Translations under genes and position numbers: made by a program
NCBI GenBank assembly: GCA_947177885.1
Contig: CAMWWF010000030.1
Span: 1-14,902, forward strand
Reading direction: 5' to 3'
From: an uncultured Lachnospiraceae bacterium
GTDB lineage: Bacteria > Bacillota_A > Clostridia > Lachnospirales > Lachnospiraceae
Length of the DNA stretch: 14,902 nucleotides
Part shown: positions 14,023-14,902 of the stretch, in pieces
Layout: the number at the start of each line of letters is the position of its first letter
Position numbering within the stretch: position 1 is the first letter of the stretch
The notes under the pieces: model-generated
Told to the model about the DNA's origin: nothing
What the model saw: only the letters and a program-made list of their open reading frames with translations
Databases searched by the model: none

Positions 14023-14902
14023 TTGGATAAGTACGAATATAAAGTGAGAGCAGATGAAATAAAGGATCTGATTGCTCAGGGAGAATATGTTCAGGCTGCG
14101 GAGATCGCGGATACCATCGACTGGCGCAGGGTTAAGAGTGTGATGATGCTCTGCACCATCAGTGATCTGTACAAGATCAACAGACGCTATGAGGATGCGA
14201 GAAATATGCTCCTCTTAGCTTATGAGAGAAGGCCTGGCGGAAGGACGATCTGCTATTCTCTCTGTGAACTGTCCATTAAAATGGAAGATTTTGTACCGGC
14301 AGTCAATTATTATAAAGAATTTGTGCAGGTAGCGCCCAAGGATCCGGGACGCTATATTTTGCAATATAAGCTTTATGAAGCTCAGGATGTCAGTCTGGAG
14401 GAGCGCATCGGAGTTCTGGAAGAACTTAAGAAACGGGATTACCGTGAGAAATGGGCATATGAGCTGGCTTATCTCTATCACAGGGTAGGGCTTGCCACAC
14501 GCTGTGTTGAAGAGTGTGACGAGCTTATTCTATGGTTTGGAGAGGGAAAATATGTCATCAAGGCCATGGAATTGAAAATGCTGCATCAGCCGCTGTCGCC
14601 TTCTCAGCAGGAAATGTACGACCACCGTTTTGAAGGGAACGGGCAGGCTTATTATGGAGCGCAGCAGGAAGCGGTGTCCCGGAAACAGCCTTATTATGGA
14701 AACGGGAAGGAACCCGCGTCTCAGGAACAGCCTTATTATGGAAACGGGCAGGGAACGGCATCCCAGGAGCCGCCTTACTATGAGACCGGGCAGGAACCGG
14801 CATCCCAGGAGCAGTTTTACTATGAGACACAGCAGGGAACGGCGTCTCAGGAGCAGTTTTACTATGAGACACAGCAGGGAACGGCGTCTCAGGAGCAGTT
14901 TT
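14023..14902 (+). CDS. tetratricopeptide-repeat protein with repetitive tail (partial, runs off the window)
   Basis: An open frame from 14023 to the window end, at least 293 codons with no stop. Residues of about 5-190 are helical with TPR-like pairs, for example GEYVQAAEIADTIDW, RRYEDARNMLLLAYERRP, DFVPAVNYYKEFVQVAP and RVGLATRCVEECDELILWF. This region resembles a TPR protein family I recognise from Lachnospiraceae; its function is unknown to me, and TPRs usually bind proteins. The start is TTG 14023: AGGGAG (14008-14013) lies 9 nt upstream, the frame is closed by TAA at 13993, and there is no ATG in between. After about residue 205 the protein becomes a Gln/Tyr/Gly/Glu-rich tail of 14-residue repeats (YYG or YYE, then ASQE). 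No signal peptide or membrane segment is visible in the part seen; a C-terminal domain may lie beyond the window. Confidence 0.85.
   Translation, partial: MDKYEYKVRADEIKDLIAQGEYVQAAEIADTIDWRRVKSVMMLCTISDLYKINRRYEDARNMLLLAYERRPGGRTICYSLCELSIKMEDFVPAVNYYKEFVQVAPKDPGRYILQYKLYEAQDVSLEERIGVLEELKKRDYREKWAYELAYLYHRVGLATRCVEECDELILWFGEGKYVIKAMELKMLHQPLSPSQQEMYDHRFEGNGQAYYGAQQEAVSRKQPYYGNGKEPASQEQPYYGNGQGTASQEPPYYETGQEPASQEQFYYETQQGTASQEQFYYETQQGTASQEQF
14686..14902 (+). repeat. in-frame 42-bp tandem repeats in the TPR protein tail
   Basis: Five complete 42-bp units begin at about 14686, 14728, 14770, 14812 and 14854, and the array is still running at the window edge. Units encode QPYYGNGKEPASQE-type 14-mers. 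The early units are diverged, and the last two, from 14809 and 14851, are identical in all 42 bases. The gradient from degenerate to identical copies suggests recent expansion by slippage or unequal recombination, so the copy number probably varies between strains. The tail is tyrosine-pair and glutamine-rich and likely disordered. Confidence 0.9.

Noticed and set aside
14558..14872. 104-aa minus-strand ORF with SHSKTAPGMP-like repeats
   Set aside because: It is the antisense reading of the 42-bp repeats in the TPR gene. The periodicity explains both its openness and its repeats.
14686..14902. CRISPR-like array
   Set aside because: The 42-bp units are contiguous with no unique spacers and stay in frame within an open coding region, so they are coding tandem repeats.

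Overview
The window looks like chromosomal DNA of an anaerobic Firmicute, most probably a Lachnospiraceae member. The reasons are AAAGGA/AAAGGAG ribosome binding sites, the gene types present (a DUF4358-type lipoprotein beside MBOAT and DHHW genes, and a TTG-started TPR protein with a long repeat tail), and moderate GC of about 50-55% in most genes. No genus can be named from the sequence alone.

Layout. Positions 1 to about 55 are the 3' end of a group II intron (end of domain V plus a complete domain VI with a bulged A); the body lies upstream of the window. About 300 gene-free bases with a large imperfect inverted repeat follow, then an AT-rich RlmA-type 23S rRNA methyltransferase (353-1255). 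Next come a three-part cytoplasmic SGNH/CE12-like esterase (about 1421-3139) and two ABC exporter half-transporters (3230-4996 and 5137-6912). Their motifs are complementary: one has Asp in place of the Walker B Glu, the other a degenerate signature. They therefore form a heterodimer with one consensus and one degenerate ATP site. An ABC-F ATPase (6926-8482) lies on the minus strand, convergent with the exporter, and its stop codon sits inside the shared terminator hairpin.

From 8761 the genes run on the plus strand: a DUF4358-like lipoprotein, an MBOAT O-acyltransferase (AlgI/DltB type), a membrane-anchored DHHW protein (AlgJ/AlgX-like), a HAD phosphatase, and rsmA/ksgA. A strong terminator ends this block at 13837. 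The lipoprotein, MBOAT and DHHW genes probably form a surface-glycan O-acylation module. A new promoter then drives a TPR protein that starts at TTG 14023 and runs off the end of the window in a tail of in-frame 42-bp repeats.

The regulatory sequence is the least ordinary part. ABC2 has a leader with an 8-codon upstream ORF and mutually exclusive hairpins, one of which covers the Shine-Dalgarno. ABC-F has a structured leader and an overlapping upstream ORF. Five genes carry an out-of-frame ATG between Shine-Dalgarno and start codon, and two unrelated genes share a 16-nt start-region sequence. Two promoters share TATGGTAAACT and have palindromes in their spacers. No CRISPR array, tRNA, rRNA or complete insertion sequence was seen.
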